Positions 23,917-31,902 of a stretch of DNA of 33,923 nt are shown piece after piece. Each line of letters begins with the position of its first letter. Position 1 is the stretch's first letter. The stretch comes from Anaerolinea sp. Its GTDB lineage: Bacteria > Chloroflexota > Anaerolineae > Aggregatilineales > UBA2796. Where the stretch lies: NCBI GenBank assembly GCA_014879835.1, contig JACSRJ010000172.1:1-33923 (forward strand), read 5' to 3'. The notes below the pieces were generated by a model. It was not told where the DNA came from. It made no database searches and saw only the letters and a list, made by a program, of their open reading frames with translations. The position numbers and the translations under genes were made by a program.

Positions 23917-25257
23917 ATGCTCACCCGGATCGAGATCAGCGGATTTAAGTCATTTCAAGGGTTCTCCGTCGATTTTCGCCCTTTTCAGGTCTTCATTGGG
24001 CCCAATGGGGTGGGTAAAACAAACCTTTTTGATGCCGTTACCCTGCTCGCTGCTTTGGCAGGGGATCAGACCGTTGAGCAAGCCCTATGTATGGGGCGAG
24101 GCGAGCTGAGCGAGTTATTTACCCTCTACCCCGATGGAACCCGCGCCAAAAAAATCTCGCTGGCAGCAGAAATGCTGATCAATCGTCAGATCGAAATTGG
24201 CGCGGAGAAACCTCGCTCTCTGCTCTCGACCCGTCTGCGTTATGAGGTGGAGTTAGAAAGCCGGATCGAGGAAGGGCGTGATCGGGTTTATGTAGCGCAC
24301 GAGGCACTCATTCCGATCAAAGAGTCGGATGATAAATGGGCGAAAGAAAACCTCAGCACCAAAGCCCGCAAAGCCTACATTGTGCGCGAAAAACGCCCCC
24401 CCTACTTGGAAACTGTTTCTGCGGAGGGAGTCAAACCGACCATCTTCCGTAATCAGGATGCGCCCGGTGGAGGCCGTGAGGGCACCATGGTGGGTGGTAT
24501 TGAAAAGACTATCCTGAGCGGTGCGAATCCTCTACGCTACCCCACCCTTCATGCAGCACGGGAGGAAATGCGGCACTGGCGCTTTTTGGGGCTTCAACCT
24601 TCCGCCATGCGAATGCCCGCCCCAAAAGATGGCAGCGATCTCCTCAGTACCGATGGCTCGAATCTGGCCTCGGTGCTTTCGCGTTTAGCCCAAGACTCCG
24701 CCCGCCTTGAGCAGATCACAACCTCATTGGGGGGATTCATCCCGACCATCAAAAAGATCATGCTCACCCCCATGATTGACCGGGATGAGGTTCTGATTGA
24801 GATCGAATCTTCCGACAAACAGCGCTTTTCATCGCGGGTGCTCTCCGATGGTACGCTGCGCCTGCTGGCACTGGTAAGTCTTCGCCACGATCCCATCCAT
24901 AGAGGGGCGTTGTGTTTTGAAGAACCGGAAAACGGCGTACAGCCCATGCGGATGCGTCAAATTGTGGATGTTCTTTATGCCCTTGCCACTGATCTTGAAC
25001 GAGAACAAGACCTCGATCCCCGCCCGACACTGCGTCAGGTGATCATCAACACCCATTCACCGAATCTGCTGGCCCATGTACCTGCTGATGCAGTCTATTA
25101 CATGCACATGAAGCCGGGTGACAAAGGCCGATCTTCGCAAGTTGTGCCGGTGCGACCTGAACTGATCCGGGATGAAGAAGGGCGTTATTTAACATGGGAA
25201 CAAGTGGGAGAATATCTAGCTCAGATCGATCAGAAACGTGATGAGCTTGGCCTATAG
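23917..25257 (+). CDS. AAA family ATPase (RecF/OLD-like, COG4637-type predicted ATPase)
   Basis: A 446-aa ATPase of the SMC/RecF-like ABC-ATPase fold. It starts MLTRIEISGFKSFQGF, then the Walker A loop GPNGVGKT (28-35). The C-terminal half has the signature LSDGTLRLLAL, Walker B LCFEEPENG and the H-loop INTHSPNLL. The middle of about 200 residues is helical and variable. No TOPRIM or nuclease domain is attached, and no nuclease gene lies next to it, so it differs from OLD and Gabija proteins. Such stand-alone ATPases act in DNA maintenance or in phage defence, but the role cannot be settled here. ATG at 23917 has GGGGG 5 bases upstream. It follows the transporter terminator and ends before a bidirectional terminator shared with tRNA-Pro. 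Confidence 0.88.
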   Translation: MLTRIEISGFKSFQGFSVDFRPFQVFIGPNGVGKTNLFDAVTLLAALAGDQTVEQALCMGRGELSELFTLYPDGTRAKKISLAAEMLINRQIEIGAEKPRSLLSTRLRYEVELESRIEEGRDRVYVAHEALIPIKESDDKWAKENLSTKARKAYIVREKRPPYLETVSAEGVKPTIFRNQDAPGGGREGTMVGGIEKTILSGANPLRYPTLHAAREEMRHWRFLGLQPSAMRMPAPKDGSDLLSTDGSNLASVLSRLAQDSARLEQITTSLGGFIPTIKKIMLTPMIDRDEVLIEIESSDKQRFSSRVLSDGTLRLLALVSLRHDPIHRGALCFEEPENGVQPMRMRQIVDVLYALATDLEREQDLDPRPTLRQVIINTHSPNLLAHVPADAVYYMHMKPGDKGRSSQVVPVRPELIRDEEGRYLTWEQVGEYLAQIDQKRDELGL

Positions 25258-25331
25258 GGTTGGTACGCGCCCGCCCTTATCCCTTTTTGAGACATCCGAA
25301 CGGATTTTACAGGGTCAGCCTCGTATGAATC

Positions 25332-25360
25332 AAAAACGGAGCGGCAAATCGCTCCGTTTT
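25332..25360. terminator. Bidirectional terminator between the AAA ATPase and tRNA-Pro
   Basis: An 11-bp perfect stem (AAAACGGAGCG with CGCTCCGTTTT, 6-base loop), flanked by A on one side and T on the other, so it can work in both directions. On the minus strand it follows the tRNA directly. Confidence 0.85.
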
Positions 25361-25365
25361 GTGTG

Positions 25366-25438
25366 TCGGGGTACCCAGACTCGAACTGGGGACCTCTTGC
25401 ACCCCATGCAAGCGCGCTACCAACTGCGCCATACCCCG
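25366..25438 (-). tRNA. tRNA-Pro (anticodon GGG)
   Basis: A full cloverleaf on the minus strand, 73 nt. Acceptor CGGGGTA/TACCCCG, D stem GCGC/GCGC with loop AGTTGGTA, anticodon stem CTTGC/GCAAG with loop ATGGGGT (anticodon GGG at positions 34-36), T stem CCCAG/CTGGG with loop TTCGAGT. The C1-G72 pair is typical of tRNA-Pro. CCA is not encoded (CAC follows the discriminator A), so it is added by the CCA enzyme. Confidence 0.96.
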
Positions 25439-25449
25439 TTGACGAGGGA

Positions 25450-25477
25450 ATTGTACCAGAACCCGGTATAAGATCAA
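25450..25477 (-). promoter_or_regulatory. Promoter of tRNA-Pro
   Basis: The minus strand reads TTGATC, a 16-base spacer and TACAAT, ending 11 bases before the tRNA 5' end. Confidence 0.65.
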
Positions 25478-25615
25478 GCATCAACCCTCAAACCCCAGTG
25501 AAAAGGACGAAATCGAATCGATCAGACCGCCCTTATCAAAAAAGGGTGTGATTCACTTTTGCCCATGATAAAATCAAAGGCTGTGTCCACGCCTTATATG
25601 CAGGAAGATGATTGA

Positions 25616-26470
25616 ATGTCCAAGCGCATCACGCTTTTCACAATCCTATTGATCGCTGGCGCTCTGGGGATTTCAGGCTGCGCCAACAACGATACCGTTG
25701 CCACCGTTACTGCACGGGCTGCGGGAACCTCCACTGCGCAGATAACCCTCACCGCGGTAGCGATGTCAACGGCAACGCGCACCCTGACCCATACCCCGAT
25801 TCCCTCAGATACCCCTACCCCCTCAATTACTCCAACGCCAAGTGATACGCCTACCCCGACCCTGACAAACACCCCCTTTGTGGCGGCGGATCTCTTGAAA
25901 GGTAATGCAAGCGCGACTCCTGCTGAACCAGTGGAGACCACAGCCCCTGCTGCTACTGAATCCGCGCCCATGGGGCCGACTCAAGCGGTGATAACCCCTA
26001 CCCTTGAAAGCGCAGCCGCGACTGCGGTTGTTGTGATCGCACCCACCGAAGCCGCAACTACCGCACCCACTGAAGAAGTGCGCACCGATGCGACCACTGC
26101 ACCCACCGAGGCCGCAACGGCCGCACCGACTGAGGAATCACACACTGACGCAACCGCTGCACCCACCGAAGAAGCTCATACTGATGCGACCACTGCACCT
26201 ACCGAGGCCGCAACAGCCGCGCCTACTGAGGAATCACACACCGATGCAACTGCTGCACCCACCGAAGAGTCTCACGGTGAAGTTACCAAAGAGGCGGTCA
26301 GTGCCGAAGCGACGACTGGGCCGGAGTCAGATTCTGCGCCGGCTGCGGCCGCTGATCCTGCCGCGGGAATCATTGTTTTTGTGCTGATCGGACTGTTTGC
26401 GCTGTTAGCAATGGTGATTGGCGGAATCATTCTGTTTGTGGTCAACCAAGCCACAAACCAGCGGGATTAA
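25616..26470 (+). CDS. Repeat-rich lipoprotein with C-terminal membrane span
   Basis: A 284-aa envelope protein. The lipoprotein signal (MSKRITLFTILLIAGALGIS, then GC) puts a lipid on Cys22. A Thr/Pro linker (SDTPTPSITPTPSDTPTP) is followed by Ala/Thr/Pro/Glu repeats of the type APTEEAHTDAT, with two almost identical 32-residue units encoded at 26072-26263. The C-terminus has a hydrophobic span (GIIVFVLIGLFALLAMVIGG, about 255-278) and a short NQATNQRD tail. The protein would thus be fixed at both ends, with a low-complexity chain outside. AGGAAG stands 8 bases before the ATG. Function unknown; a flexible tether or surface brush is inferred. Confidence 0.85.
   Translation: MSKRITLFTILLIAGALGISGCANNDTVATVTARAAGTSTAQITLTAVAMSTATRTLTHTPIPSDTPTPSITPTPSDTPTPTLTNTPFVAADLLKGNASATPAEPVETTAPAATESAPMGPTQAVITPTLESAAATAVVVIAPTEAATTAPTEEVRTDATTAPTEAATAAPTEESHTDATAAPTEEAHTDATTAPTEAATAAPTEESHTDATAAPTEESHGEVTKEAVSAEATTGPESDSAPAAAADPAAGIIVFVLIGLFALLAMVIGGIILFVVNQATNQRD
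26072..26263 (+). repeat. Two 96-bp tandem repeats within the lipoprotein gene
   Basis: Units 26072-26167 and 26168-26263 encode nearly the same 32 residues, differing mostly at third codon positions and in one VR/AH pair. A partial third copy follows. Recombination could change the copy number. Confidence 0.85.
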
Positions 26471-26516
26471 GGGGCGCCTAACAGGAGGGTGTGGGGGACG
26501 CTCCCACAAAAGTCTT

Positions 26517-26556
26517 CCCCCTCTCCCGACCGCCGCTTTGCGGCTAGGAGAGGGGG
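26517..26556. repeat. Long intergenic palindrome, possible dispersed repeat
   Basis: A 10-bp stem CCCCCTCTCC/GGAGAGGGGG encloses a second stem GCCGC/GCGGC with a TTT loop. The form recalls REP/MITE-like intergenic hairpins. Beside it, TGTGGG and CCCACA (near 26490-26508) form a smaller hairpin that may end the lipoprotein transcript. Confidence 0.4.
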
Positions 26557-26701
26557 CATGGGGGTGAGGGCTGTCATCCTACCCTGAAATTTACTGCCGC
26601 CACCATCCCTCCACAAAGTGTGGGAAAGGGCTGGGGGATGAGGGAACCCCAGATGCCTCTGCTTCGATTCAACACTCTGGAATTGTTGCCACGCTCTGTG
26701 T

Positions 26702-26707
26702 TATACT
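26702..26707 (+). promoter_or_regulatory. Extended -10 element for the ABC-F leader
   Basis: TATACT with TG one base upstream (TGTTATACT) forms an extended -10. The start would fall near 26713-26715. No good -35 is seen. Confidence 0.4.
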
Positions 26708-26714
26708 TACTTTT

Positions 26715-26801
26715 ATGATGTATTTCAGCCATAATGCTGTACTTTCCCGTGCCATGATGACTTCCATCGTGGGGCGCTCCTTGAATAGGTGCGCCTGCTG
26801 A
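26715..26801 (+). CDS. Possible 28-aa leader peptide of the ABC-F gene
   Basis: ATG 26715 opens a short frame (MMYFSHNAVLSRAMM... ending in Cys-Ala-Cys) that stops at TGA 26801, 30 bases before the terminator at 26832. The ATG lies 7 bases after the -10, so the transcript would be leaderless; there is no ribosome site. Leader ORFs are known before antibiotic-resistance ABC-F genes; whether this one is translated is unproven. Confidence 0.3.
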   Translation: MMYFSHNAVLSRAMMTSIVGRSLNRCAC

Positions 26802-26831
26802 TCGGCTGATTTTAAGCATTTCCGCCACATC

Positions 26832-26862
26832 AACGACCCAGAGCGCTCCTCTGGGTCGTTTT
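26832..26862 (+). terminator. Terminator in the ABC-F leader (possible attenuator)
   Basis: A perfect 12-bp stem AACGACCCAGAG/CTCTGGGTCGTT (26832-26843 with 26849-26860), 5-base loop, then TT. It lies 60 bases before the ABC-F start codon and has no complete gene of normal size before it on this strand, other than the lipoprotein 360 bases away. Confidence 0.8.
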
Positions 26863-26921
26863 GATTCCGCACTTTATCACCTGTGTTTGAATACCGGAGT
26901 AACAAGGACTGAAATTGGGTC

Positions 26922-28568
26922 ATGCACATCATCAACATTGATCGGATCACCATTAATCATGCTGGACGAGTCATTTACCGCGACCTCAGTTGGGCTATTG
27001 GGGATCGGGAGCGGATCGGACTGGTGGGTCCCAATGGCTCTGGAAAATCCAGTTTACTGCGCGCCGTTGCTGAACAGATCACACCCGATGCAGGCTCCGT
27101 TGTGCGGATGCGAGGCATACGGGTGGGCTTTCTCACTCAGGATGTGAGCCTCCCCTCAGGACGCACTGTCCTCGAAGAAGCCCTTACCCCGCCTGCCCCA
27201 CTTGCGGCTGTGGAGTCCCAGTTGACACGGATCGAAGCGCGGTTGGGTGACCCTGCCGTCTATGGCAATCCTGACCGACTCGCTGCGGCTCTTACCCAGC
27301 AGGAGCGGCTGTTGGAGGAATACGAGCGCTTGGGCGGGTCTGCCCATACAACCAGAGTCCGGGCACTGTTGGTACGGCTTGGATTTAGCCCAGAGCAGTT
27401 TGATCTGCTCACGGACAACCTGAGCGGGGGGCAAAAAAAACTAGTGGCCCTGATCAAACTGGCAATGGAAGCGCCTGAAGTGCTGCTTCTTGATGAACCA
27501 GACAATCACCTTGATCTGAACGCCAAAAGGCAGCTTGAGGAGTTCATCAAAACCTATCCGGGAACGGTGATCATCGTCTCGCATGATCGTTACCTGCTGG
27601 ATGAAGTCGCCACTGAGATCGCGGAATTGTCCGATGGCAAGCTCACCCTTTACAAGGGCAACTATACTGCCTACACCACTGAACGTGAACTACGCCGCTT
27701 GCGCCAGCAGCAAATGTACACAGCCCAACAAAAGGAAATCATGCGCATTGAGGAGGCGATCAAACGTTTTGAGCAGTGGGCGCGTATCGTGGTCAACGAA
27801 CGACACTTCAAGCAGGCGCGCAGCCGTCGCAAAATGCTCGAACGGATGGAAGCGAACGGTGAGATCATTGATCGGGTGATCGAACGGCGACGAATGGATT
27901 TGCAGATTCAGGGCGGACGGGGCAGTCAGAAGGCCTTGGAGGTCAACAACCTTTCGATGGCCTTTGAGCAGAACCTGATTTTTGTTGACCTGAATTTTCT
28001 GATCCGACATGGGGAGCGGGTCGGGTTGATCGGGCCCAATGGTGCAGGCAAGTCCGTACTGTTCAGGATCATTCAGGGACAGTATCCGCCTTCGGAGGGC
28101 ATCATCAAGGTAGGACCTAGCACCCGCATTGGCTACTACTCGCAGGAGCATCAGACCCTCGCCACATGGTTGGAGAGCACCCCTATCGCCCTCGTGCGTG
28201 ATCTAGCCCCGATCAGTGAAGGGGATGCGGTCGCATTCCTCAACAAATTCCTGTTCAGCTATGGGCAGTGCAGCCAGCCGATCCGTACCTTAAGCGGGGG
28301 GGAACGCAGCCGTTTGCAGCTTGCAGCGCTGATGCTGCAAAATCCCAATTTGCTGCTCCTTGATGAACCTACCAACAACCTCGACATTCAGTCGGTGGAG
28401 GTGCTGGAAAAGGCTCTCGATGAGTTTGAGGGCGCGGTTCTAACCATTTCTCATGATCGCTACTTCCTCGATCAGACGGTGGATCGCCTGATCGAGCTGC
28501 GTGACGGGGTGATGAAAACTTTTGAGGGTGGCTATACCGACTACTTGGCAGCGCAAGGGCAGCCCTAA
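26922..28568 (+). CDS. ABC-F family ATPase (ribosome-associated)
   Basis: A 548-aa soluble protein with two ABC ATPase domains and no membrane part. Domain 1 has Walker A GPNGSGKSS, signature LSGGQKKL and Walker B LLLDEPDNHLDL; domain 2 has GPNGAGKSV, LSGGERSR and LLLDEPTNNLDI. The linker between them (about 240-310) is helical and charged (QQQMYTAQQKEIMRIEEAIK...RRKMLERMEANGE), as in the P-site tRNA interaction motif of ABC-F proteins, which bind the ribosomal E site. Subtypes either relieve translation stalls (EttA, Uup, YbiT types) or protect against ribosome drugs; the sequence does not decide. The start ATG has a weak ribosome site (AAGGA about 13 bases before). Its leader holds a terminator and a small ORF. 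Confidence 0.95.
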   Translation: MHIINIDRITINHAGRVIYRDLSWAIGDRERIGLVGPNGSGKSSLLRAVAEQITPDAGSVVRMRGIRVGFLTQDVSLPSGRTVLEEALTPPAPLAAVESQLTRIEARLGDPAVYGNPDRLAAALTQQERLLEEYERLGGSAHTTRVRALLVRLGFSPEQFDLLTDNLSGGQKKLVALIKLAMEAPEVLLLDEPDNHLDLNAKRQLEEFIKTYPGTVIIVSHDRYLLDEVATEIAELSDGKLTLYKGNYTAYTTERELRRLRQQQMYTAQQKEIMRIEEAIKRFEQWARIVVNERHFKQARSRRKMLERMEANGEIIDRVIERRRMDLQIQGGRGSQKALEVNNLSMAFEQNLIFVDLNFLIRHGERVGLIGPNGAGKSVLFRIIQGQYPPSEGIIKVGPSTRIGYYSQEHQTLATWLESTPIALVRDLAPISEGDAVAFLNKFLFSYGQCSQPIRTLSGGERSRLQLAALMLQNPNLLLLDEPTNNLDIQSVEVLEKALDEFEGAVLTISHDRYFLDQTVDRLIELRDGVMKTFEGGYTDYLAAQGQP

Positions 28569-28592
28569 AAACGGATGCGCGCCACCGTATCT

Positions 28593-28617
28593 CGGCGGAA
28601 GTTTATCCCTTCCGCCG
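28593..28617. terminator. Hairpin between convergent ABC-F and KARI-like genes
   Basis: A perfect 9-bp stem CGGCGGAAG/CTTCCGCCG covers the stop codon of the KARI-like gene. On the plus strand it is followed by GGGTCTTTG, so it may end the ABC-F transcript weakly. Confidence 0.4.
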
Positions 28618-29607
28618 GGTCTTTGCCTGACGGAGCATCTCAATGGCATCGGACTCAGCCCGCCATACTGGTAGGTTTGCCCGTTTGGTGCGCATTGCCT
28701 CTAGCTGCGGAAAGCCATTGTGATATTCGTTCGTCCATTCCTGCGCAAACTTGCCTTTACGAATCTCCTCAAGGATCAGTTCAAATTGACGGCGCTGTTT
28801 GGGGTCTTGAAACCGGTCGATCCGTGAAAGCATCCCATACTGAGTGATCAGGGCAAAATCGCGCAGAAAGCCGATCATTCCTTCTTGGGCCGCACGTTCC
28901 ATCGATTCCGAAAGTTTGGAGGAGACATATACATCAAGCAGCGCTGCTTCCGGCGGATACCCCTCCCGGATTAGGATTTCCACAGCACTGGTGATGAGGT
29001 GATGAAGCGCGGGCATCAGGGCTTGATCAATAAACTGTGACATCTCCGACTCTTGGCGCATGGTGACTTCGAGCGCGCCCAATTTGAGCGCACCCATTGC
29101 ACCGGCTAAGGCCAACAGGCGCTCCCATGCTTTGCCCGTCGCATCCTGTTCCACACACACATAACTGAGGAAACCTTCCCCCGTGAGAAACTTCTCACGC
29201 ACGGCCCCACCAAAAGCGCGGGGTGCGATCATCACTGCGTCTACAAAAGGTGGTGGCTCCACAAAACCAAAGGCGACATTGTAACCGGAGGCGAAAACAA
29301 TCATGTCGCCAGCCCGCAGTGAAGGCGCAACGTAAGCCAAATATGCCTCTGCCACCTGTTCATCAGGCAGCATCAATAGTTTGAGATCGGCTTTGTGGGC
29401 GGCTTCACCGGGTGGGGCAACTTCAAAACCCTCGCTCCGGGCGCGGGCAGCGCGGTTCTCGTTAAGTGCCCCAATCATTGGGTAAAAGCCGTTGTCGCGT
29501 AAGTTCAGCGCTGTTGAACGCCCCAACTCAGTGTAATCGATGATCGCAATCGGGCGTTCCCGAAGCACTTCCAAATCAGCATCGTTTTCAGTGTAGATAA
29601 CGGGCAT
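28603..29607 (-). CDS. Ketol-acid reductoisomerase-like protein with degenerate active site
   Basis: A 334-aa homologue of IlvC, the branched-chain amino-acid enzyme that isomerises and reduces acetohydroxy acids with NADPH and Mg. The frame aligns along the whole family (IYTENDADLEVL; ALNLRDNG; the C-terminal GKFAQEWTNEY). Key residues are changed: the Rossmann loop GYGSQG is DYTELG (24-29); the catalytic His in A-H-G-[FY]-N is Ser107 (ASGYN); the metal-binding D and E of T-D-L-F-G-E are Ser190 and Asp194 (MSQFID); a later E-x-x-x-E pair is Asp225 and Ser229. It is therefore not expected to act as a normal KARI. It is the last gene of a six-gene minus-strand run; the upstream hydrolase ends 7 bases before it. 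Role unknown. Confidence 0.85.
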   Translation of the reverse strand: MPVIYTENDADLEVLRERPIAIIDYTELGRSTALNLRDNGFYPMIGALNENRAARARSEGFEVAPPGEAAHKADLKLLMLPDEQVAEAYLAYVAPSLRAGDMIVFASGYNVAFGFVEPPPFVDAVMIAPRAFGGAVREKFLTGEGFLSYVCVEQDATGKAWERLLALAGAMGALKLGALEVTMRQESEMSQFIDQALMPALHHLITSAVEILIREGYPPEAALLDVYVSSKLSESMERAAQEGMIGFLRDFALITQYGMLSRIDRFQDPKQRRQFELILEEIRKGKFAQEWTNEYHNGFPQLEAMRTKRANLPVWRAESDAIEMLRQAKTRRKG

Positions 29608-29614
29608 AACACCC

Positions 29615-30502
29615 CTAAAGAGAATCCAGAAATCGCCTCATCACAGGCAGTACTTGCTGCGGATAACGTATCGGCGCATCATGATTGCCCCCTTGAATGA
29701 TCAAGGACTGTGCCCCGGGGATCAGACGCATGGCCCGGTGGGCATGGCTCACCGGAATCAAAGGATCACGATCCCCATGCAGGATCAAGGTTGGGCACTG
29801 CACCGCCGCCAGTTCTGGTCGGAAGGTTTTGATCTGGGACACATCAAGCACATACCCCGGATAGCGCAGCCGCAGAGGATTGGTTTGTTGAAAAGCGCGC
29901 AAAATCTCCAGCGTCTCAGGGTCACTTTCAAGCAAGGGCAAAGCGCGATAGGCTGCTTTGGTAATGACCCAATTCACAAAGTCGGAGCGGTTTGCCAGCG
30001 CGATTGGTGCGAGAATGTTCATCACAAAATCGTTCAGGGGTTGGCTGATCGCCCCGGCAAGGATCAGCCCTCGGCAGCGGCGCGGATGACGTAAGGCAAA
30101 TTCAAGTGCGGCCATACCCCCAGCAGAGTAACCACCAAGCACGGCTTGATCAATGTTCAAAGCGTCCAGCAGTGCAGCGAAGGCATCGGCCATGTGGGCT
30201 GGGGTTTCGCCTGTCTCGTGGGGGGTGCGCAGGTATGCCCCCCGCGAAGGGGCGATCACCCGCCAACCGGGGAAACGTCGTCCGATAGCAAGGGCTTGAT
30301 CATACCCGCCCATACTTGGGTGGGAGATGATCACAACCCGATCCTCGTCACCCTCCCTAAGGGCATACTCAATAGGGCCAACGGTGGTGTGCAAAAGGCG
30401 GCTGCCCTCTAATTGGCGTACCTCCGCCTGCGTAAGCTCCGTTTGGTACATCCGCGATAGGTTGGTAGGATTGAAGCGCGCCCAAAGGGAGTTTTGTGCC
30501 AT
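29615..30502 (-). CDS. Alpha/beta hydrolase (first of two in the cluster)
   Basis: A 295-aa hydrolase fold. Nucleophile elbow G-Y-S-A-G-G (GGYSAGGMAA), acid in LHGDRDPLIP and base in GGNHDAP give a full Ser-Asp-His triad. An oxyanion segment ISHPSMGGYDQALAIG precedes it. No signal peptide. ATG at 30502 is chosen because AAGG stands 6 bases upstream and because the upstream extension would overlap the lipoprotein gene that ends at 30511. Substrate unknown; esters or thioesters are possible given the KAS III-like neighbour. Confidence 0.9.
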   Translation of the reverse strand: MAQNSLWARFNPTNLSRMYQTELTQAEVRQLEGSRLLHTTVGPIEYALREGDEDRVVIISHPSMGGYDQALAIGRRFPGWRVIAPSRGAYLRTPHETGETPAHMADAFAALLDALNIDQAVLGGYSAGGMAALEFALRHPRRCRGLILAGAISQPLNDFVMNILAPIALANRSDFVNWVITKAAYRALPLLESDPETLEILRAFQQTNPLRLRYPGYVLDVSQIKTFRPELAAVQCPTLILHGDRDPLIPVSHAHRAMRLIPGAQSLIIQGGNHDAPIRYPQQVLPVMRRFLDSL

Positions 30503-30510
30503 TATCTGCC

Positions 30511-31302
30511 TTAGCGCTGGAGACTCAAAGCGATCCGTGGGCTTTCCACGGAGCCGCTGGCATGGCTGGCTGCAAAAACCACATAATACGCACCGGCGGT
30601 CATTTGAAGGTTTTGCGGTTCCACATAAAAGTAGATGCACAACTCGTTGGCGCCACTTTCGGCCGTCCAGTCGTAGCGTTGTTCAAAGTCATTGCCCCCC
30701 GTCCAAACGGTGCTAAAAACAGTGCCTGCCGGGTAGTTCTTGGCCACTGCTACCACATAGATCTGCTCCGCACTAGCGCTGAACACATTGGTCGGATTCT
30801 GGGCACAGCCGTTATCGTCAATGCCCAATGAGGTCACAATGTTCTCAAGCGATAAACCCGAAGGGGCACTCACTGAGACCGGGGCACCGGGATTCGCCAC
30901 AGCCACAGCGCGGGTAGGCTGCGGCGTAAAGGTGGGGAAACTGGCAAACCCGCCGCCCGGATTGACTCCGGGGGTGATCGCCGGGGGAACATAGGCAGTT
31001 GGGTTAACGGCCACATTCGCGCCGGGGGTGGGTTGGCTGAAGCTGTTGAGACGCAGCGTCAGATTACGCACCTCCTGCCGGGAGCGGTCGAGGTCGGATT
31101 GCAGGGTGGCCATCCGTCCGTTGTAGTCATTGGCGACGGCCGTATTGGTGGGGTCAAGACTCTGGTAAAAAGCGATGGTCGCACGGAGTGAACTGTTATC
31201 CGCTTCAAGCACCCGTGCCGCATCTGAAGTGCCCGGATTACATCCGGCCCCCAATATGCCTAATCCTACCATTGCCACAATCAAGATGACGAATTGGCGC
31301 AT
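30511..31302 (-). CDS. Lipoprotein with coiled coil and C-terminal beta domain
   Basis: A 263-aa envelope protein. Signal MRQFVILIVAMVGLGILGAGC with Cys21 as the lipid site. Residues 30-90 form a likely coiled coil (ARVLEADNSSLRATIAFYQS, LQSDLDRSRQEVRNLTLRL); then a Pro-rich linker (TPGANVAVNPTAYVPPAITP), and from about 155 a beta-rich domain with two Cys (NGCAQNP and ELCIYFYVEP) that may form a disulfide. The hydrolase gene follows after 8 bases. Placed inside a cluster of soluble enzymes, it would bring them, or their product, to the membrane; this is inference. Confidence 0.85.
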   Translation of the reverse strand: MRQFVILIVAMVGLGILGAGCNPGTSDAARVLEADNSSLRATIAFYQSLDPTNTAVANDYNGRMATLQSDLDRSRQEVRNLTLRLNSFSQPTPGANVAVNPTAYVPPAITPGVNPGGGFASFPTFTPQPTRAVAVANPGAPVSVSAPSGLSLENIVTSLGIDDNGCAQNPTNVFSASAEQIYVVAVAKNYPAGTVFSTVWTGGNDFEQRYDWTAESGANELCIYFYVEPQNLQMTAGAYYVVFAASHASGSVESPRIALSLQR

Positions 31303-31385
31303 TGATTTTCTGCCTCAAACTCCTTTGGTGCGCGCCTGATCTTGCCAAGGACAGCGGACGCGGTCAATGGGTTCTCACCACGCGC

Positions 31386-31895
31386 TTATACGGTCGGCTT
31401 AAGCAGCGCTTCTAGAGCCTCCAGAAGGAGATCGATCTCCTTGCTGCGCTTTGGCCGCGGGTCATAAACCACCACCTGATGACTGAAATCATCCAGTGTG
31501 ATTGACCAGATCGCAGCGGGTGGGTCTTCTTTGCAATAGTTGATGAGCAACTTGGCCGGCAGTCCAAAAAAGCCGCACGCCCGGATGGACTCCTTCACCG
31601 AATTGATCTGAGCAGGGTTAAGGGTGCGGTCTTCAACCCAGATCAAACTGCGGGGTTGATCGAGGCGATCTGTCGCGCCGGGCAGGGAATTTTCCGGCGA
31701 AGGGCGCTGCATCCGTCCGTCATCGTACAAACGCAGCCCGGATGGTTTTTGTCCACGCTCATTCACTTGATACTGGAGCAGAATCTCGCTCAAAAATGAT
31801 ACCTCCTCGTCCCTTTTGTTGATCTCCCAATCCTGATGAGTAGTGCTATCTTGTCCTTGTTCAGGGTAAAGGCGGACACTGCCCATCGGGCGCAT
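31386..31895 (-). CDS. Hypothetical protein of the cluster, 169 aa
   Basis: Not recognised. ATG at 31895 starts 7 bases after the stop of the KAS III-like gene; a longer frame exists but would overlap that gene. The protein has the segment SGLRLYDDGRMQR and a closing half with PAQINSVKESIRACGFFGLP and TLDDFSHQVVVYD: a strand-rich domain seen, as I recall, in several Chloroflexota proteins of unknown role. No signal peptide or membrane span. The ribosome site is weak, so coupling with the upstream gene is likely. Confidence 0.65.
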   Translation of the reverse strand: MRPMGSVRLYPEQGQDSTTHQDWEINKRDEEVSFLSEILLQYQVNERGQKPSGLRLYDDGRMQRPSPENSLPGATDRLDQPRSLIWVEDRTLNPAQINSVKESIRACGFFGLPAKLLINYCKEDPPAAIWSITLDDFSHQVVVYDPRPKRSKEIDLLLEALEALLKPTV

Positions 31896-31902
31896 TGCAC
31901 AC

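Noticed and set aside
25981-26454. Frames opposite or out of phase within the repeat-rich lipoprotein.
   Set aside because: They result from the 96-bp repeats and lack ribosome sites; the lipoprotein frame has a signal peptide and membrane span.
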